Assembly: GCA_963575645.1 (NCBI GenBank)
Contig: OY754466.1
Location: forward strand, 43,246,001 to 43,310,000
Reading direction: 5' to 3'
DNA length: 64,000 nucleotides
DNA from: Xanthostigma xanthostigma
Taxonomy: Eukaryota; Arthropoda; Insecta; Raphidioptera; Raphidiidae
The notes under the pieces are model-generated. The model saw only the letters and a list, made by a program, of their open reading frames with translations. It was not told the DNA's origin and made no database searches. Positions 60,542 to 64,000 of this stretch are shown here, in pieces; within the stretch, counting starts at the first letter, position 1; every line of letters begins with the position of its first letter. A program made the position numbers and the translations under genes.

Positions 60542-61108
60542 CATAATATGATTGATTGCAACAAGACTATGCAAAGCACGGCTCTACACGGTAATGTCAT
60601 GTTATATCAATGTATCTTAACATCAGTTATGTGTGCATAATATACATTACATCTTCTGATTGTAAAATCAATATCATGTACCAAGTTATTACCAATACGT
60701 ATGCTTCATGTGACTATAATAGCGGTATCATGTATCCTTATAGACCGGATACCTGCAAACAACGTGGAATATAATAATATTTACCCTGTTTAAATGAAAT
60801 AGGGGACAGGGCTGCAGTCCCACGGTAAAACTAATAAAATGTTCATTTCTCTATATTATGTAAGTTTAATTATTGTTTGATTCAGATTTTATTTCTTTTT
60901 TGCGTGATACACAACCAAACAAGCAGATATAAAAATCGGGTGAAGTATCGACTCCGTTTGTACAAGGAGTTCCGTGCGGGCAGCTTATAATATCTCACGA
61001 GTTTCTGAGGCCTTTATCAGAATTGGTCATTTTACGCCCCCTCCCTACGTGTCGCCATTTTGAAACAAAAAAAAGATATAAAATGATATTTCTTACCTTG
61101 CTTAATTA

Positions 61109-61588
61109 CAGTGTAAACTCCATTTAACGTCACTCGATGTAACGACATACTTCTTAAAACGTCGAAATTACTTAACTCTAGTTGGTTTACTTTGTTGTTC
61201 ATACAATGATACACTCTAAATAACGACACAATCACTCTAAACAACGACAACAATACTTCATCATTAGACAATAAACAGTACTTGTTTGTTATTTTGTTGC
61301 TTTGTTGTCGGCATCATGCGTACCGAAGATTCTAAGAAATTCGTTCTTTTGTTTGTTGGGACGAAAAACGTCAGACAAAGATAACTATACGCAATAAGCG
61401 TTGTAATTTGTGATTGTATGAATATTTGTTGATCAGTTGTAAATTTTATATATTATTATGAGTATAAATACATAATATTATAATACAAAAATATTAATGG
61501 ATTATTTCTTCTCTCTGTTTAACGACAACTCTCAATAACGCCATAAAGTGCACAGTTCCTTGAGTGTCGCTATATAGAGTTTGCTTTG
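61109..61588. mobile_element. Tigger-like element, copy 2
   Basis: It begins CAGTGTAAACTCCATTTAACG at TA and ends with GAGTTTGCTTTG before TA. Both halves match 53057-53591 in reverse orientation; the transposase remnant is shorter. Confidence 0.65.
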
Positions 61589-62044
61589 TAGACCTATTCA
61601 AAGACACACCCCCAATGCCGGGCCAAGGGTAAATCCAAAATCCGATGGCGAAAAAATAGAAGTGATTCGAAACGTGGCGACTAAAAGTGCCAAACGGGAA
61701 TCTCGCACTACCCTGAAAACAGACTAGGATACCTCACTTAAAATATTTTAATATTATATCCTCTTTTCGATATTAAACTAATAAATCCAATAAAAAATAA
61801 CGCTTTTCTGGGTTGGGCCGGTAGTAGTACGCCACTGGATATAGATGTTCGAGAGGAAATCTATTCATTTATAACGTGACGTAAGTCTTTTATCATCAGT
61901 GGTGGAGAATGACATATAACGGCCTCTATTAGACTGTTATTCTTTTCTATTTTTATATTTATTCACCAGAAAAAATATACTGGAGGTTAATATTCATTTT
62001 TATTGTATTGAAAATCAACAAATGTAAAAGTTTTTTTCATAATT

Positions 62045-62340
62045 ATTGACGTGATAACGTCTCATAAATCGATGAAACACCGGCTGCATGCACGAAAAAG
62101 TGTAACGTTCCGAAAAGTGTAGCGTTCCGCCAAGTGTAACGTTCCGAAAAGTGTAGCGTACCGCCTGAACCCTGTGCGTGCAAGTGAGAGCGCAGTATAA
62201 ACGATATAGAGTCGGTTAAAATATAGTTTGACAGCTACTAAAATTTAGGTTATGTATTATTATAAATATGATATTCGAGCGGAATACGTTATCACGTAAA
62301 ACTATCGTCCGTAAACCGACTTTACAGACAACCAATTTTT
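62045..62340. repeat. ACGTGATAACGT family, copy 3
   Basis: Same end blocks as copies 1 and 2. Here the 'AGTGTAACGTTCCG' unit is present about four times in tandem (62098-62165), an expansion not seen in the other copies. Confidence 0.75.
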
Positions 62341-62405
62341 TTAGAAAAAAAATTATCATTGCATTTTAATTTTCATATATTCGATACTCGTCATTATTTA
62401 AAAAA

Positions 62406-62658
62406 GACCGCGCACACTTATCAAGCATGGACCATCACGAGCGTGTTCGTGAAGGTACCCAAGCTAGTCAACGGAGTAGACCAGCATCTGGAACCAGCAA
62501 CCAGCTACGACGACCGTCAGTCGATCTCCTGCAATTTCTATCTAGCCGTGCTGGAGCGATCTGATGTGCTAGTAATGTGTCGCTCGTGAACCTCCACTAA
62601 AAGCCGCTGATCCGTGCTGGTCTAGTTCTTGGTTCATGTTTCTTAAGTGTGCGCGGTC
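62406..62658. mobile_element. GC-rich MITE with GACCGCGCACACTTA ends
   Basis: GACCGCGCACACTTA and its exact complement bound 253 bp that is markedly richer in GC than the surroundings. A 76-codon frame crosses it but runs into the flank and has no family resemblance. Confidence 0.7.
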
Positions 62659-62659
62659 G

Positions 62660-63370
62660 TAAAGTAGTGGGAACTGGGGCAACTGCCGACTCTACGTGCA
62701 AGAAGACACTCAGCATGGGCGCACAAGCGGGCACCTCCCCTGCAAAATTGCCGAAAGGTAGCATGATAAATTACTAGGAAGATATTATTATAAAGCGTGT
62801 TCACTTACTTCACGCATTTGACTTTGTTGTCTGTGAATTTAGAAATAGGAATCTTTGGTGGCTTAAGTAATCGATTGCAGAACATCTGGCGTACGTGTCG
62901 AAGTTTAAATTTTATTTTGCATTTTGGAGAATCGCAGGAGGCTAAAAAGGTGGTAATAACATTAACAGCGCCATCTCGCGAGCGCTAGAAAACGGTCCAT
63001 CTTGAAACACGGCGAGTATAGGAAGTTAGGTTTCCTGGTTACAGACTTCATTGCCATAACATAACTCTTCAAACGATCACTGATGCACCCAATGAGAGCT
63101 AATGGTACTACTACGCATCCAAATATGCTAAGAGAAGGAATGAATTGCCTGACGTCTGTTTCTTCCTCTCTGACTTGGAAAACTAAAATATCAATTAATT
63201 AAATATTAATACGCTACTATTTCAAAATTTACATGACACACTTTATAAGGCCCAATGAATGTGATGAAGCAGAAGCATGTCATGCAATTGCCTCTGTCTC
63301 TTTCTACCGGAACTTGGTTCGCGCAGGCCAGACTAGCAGTCTATTTATCCAGATCGTTGGATGCACCAGT
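62660..63370. other. Intergenic, nothing recognised
   Basis: Short accidental frames only; no splice-supported exon and no clear repeat boundary. Confidence 0.4.
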
Positions 63371-63762
63371 ATATCGTCGTTGGTTCTGTAATAGCTCTTA
63401 TGTGCATAGTTGGCAGATTTTACGTTTTTTAGATGAAAAGATTCAGGAAACTGAGATCTATACACTAGTAATACCTCCAAATTAATTTTACAGTAACCAA
63501 CAAGGGGAAGTAACTCTTATGTGAAAAGTTGTATCAAATAATTCCTCCCATGTGCCAATAAATCCGAAATTAATGTTAAATATTTTTTAAGAAAATACTT
63601 CGTCTTAATTAAACACGTACAGTGAAGATAAGTATGAATTAGTAATATACCTCGGAAATTGTTAGTTCTTACCTTCCATTGCTGAAATAACCACTTTTTG
63701 ACCTTTCCTGCAAATTTTACTTTTTGCACATAAGAGGTATTTACAGAACCAACGACGATATA
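63371..63762. mobile_element. TATCGTCGTTGGTTCTG-family MITE, copy 2
   Basis: ATATCGTCGTTGGTTCTG ends on both sides; reverse orientation of the 52592 copy, with few differences. Confidence 0.85.
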
Positions 63763-64000
63763 CTTTACGGCAGCTAGAATCATCGACGTAAACAACTGGA
63801 TTTCTGTTCTACCACTGCGCATCCAAATAGGTATATTTTCTCGTCAGTCCAGTTCTTTAGGACGGGATGGTGAAATAAAACAATGATAATATTATGGTTT
63901 ATGTATATATATTATATATATATTTCAATTTTTAATGAATGTTCAAAACTCCGATAATTTTTTAATAATAACAAAATATGAATAATTTTAATATCTTTTG

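Noticed and set aside
62359-62589. 76-codon frame over a GC-rich block
   Set aside because: The block is bounded by perfect inverted repeats and is a MITE.
52639-63822. Similar frames at 52639-52836 (plus) and 63517-63822 (minus)
   Set aside because: Shared only because the two MITE copies are alike; no domain and no start context.
1-64000. CRISPR array or bacterial operon
   Set aside because: No regularly spaced direct repeats; genes are spliced and eukaryotic.

Overview
The window reads as nuclear DNA of an animal, most likely an insect. It is AT-rich, its genes are split by GT-AG introns, the coding repertoire is animal (a LOTUS/Tudor germline protein, DDX18/pitchoune, TOM7, a type II PIP kinase), and the spaces between exons are packed with short inverted-repeat DNA transposons, tRNA-like SINE heads and RTE-type retroelement 3' tails of the kind common in insects. 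No species can be named from the sequence.

The left half (183-34859) carries six conserved genes, rebuilt exon by exon with consistent splice phases: TRMT6/TRM6 (minus, intronless), a TDRD5/Tejas-like LOTUS-Tudor gene (plus, 7 exons, 1256 aa, with a possible 768-aa short form), DDX18/pitchoune (minus, 9 exons, 610 aa), a small VOPP1-like membrane protein (plus, 3 exons, 104 aa), TOM7 (minus, 3 exons, 55 aa) and PIP4K2 (plus, 8 exons, 417 aa). They form three head-to-head pairs (TRM6/TDRD5-like, DDX18/VOPP1-like, TOM7/PIP4K), with start codons 701, 398 and 412 bp apart, and the pairs meet tail to tail. The genes serve unrelated processes (tRNA methylation, piRNA pathway, ribosome biogenesis, membrane protein, mitochondrial import, phosphoinositide signalling), so the layout looks like shared promoters rather than a pathway cluster.

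The right half (34860-64000) is gene-poor. Two unrecognised spliced genes are supported by matched splice phases: a small two-exon ORF at 48400-49196 (plus, 73 aa) and a three-exon gene at 54126-57229 (minus, 251 aa). The rest is repeats and sequence in which I see nothing.

Mobile DNA dominates introns and intergenic space. There are hAT-like elements with intact 8-bp target duplications (10554, 18456, 20509, 42336, 58937), pogo/Tigger-like elements at TA (5733, 7418, 14002, 53057, 61109), TTAA elements (21916, 30960), Harbinger-like elements with TAA/TTA duplications (21080, 32101, 46889), a truncated non-LTR retrotransposon nested in a Harbinger element inside PIP4K intron 7, several multi-copy foldback families, and long near-perfect hairpins. 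No CRISPR array, rRNA gene or convincing functional tRNA was seen.
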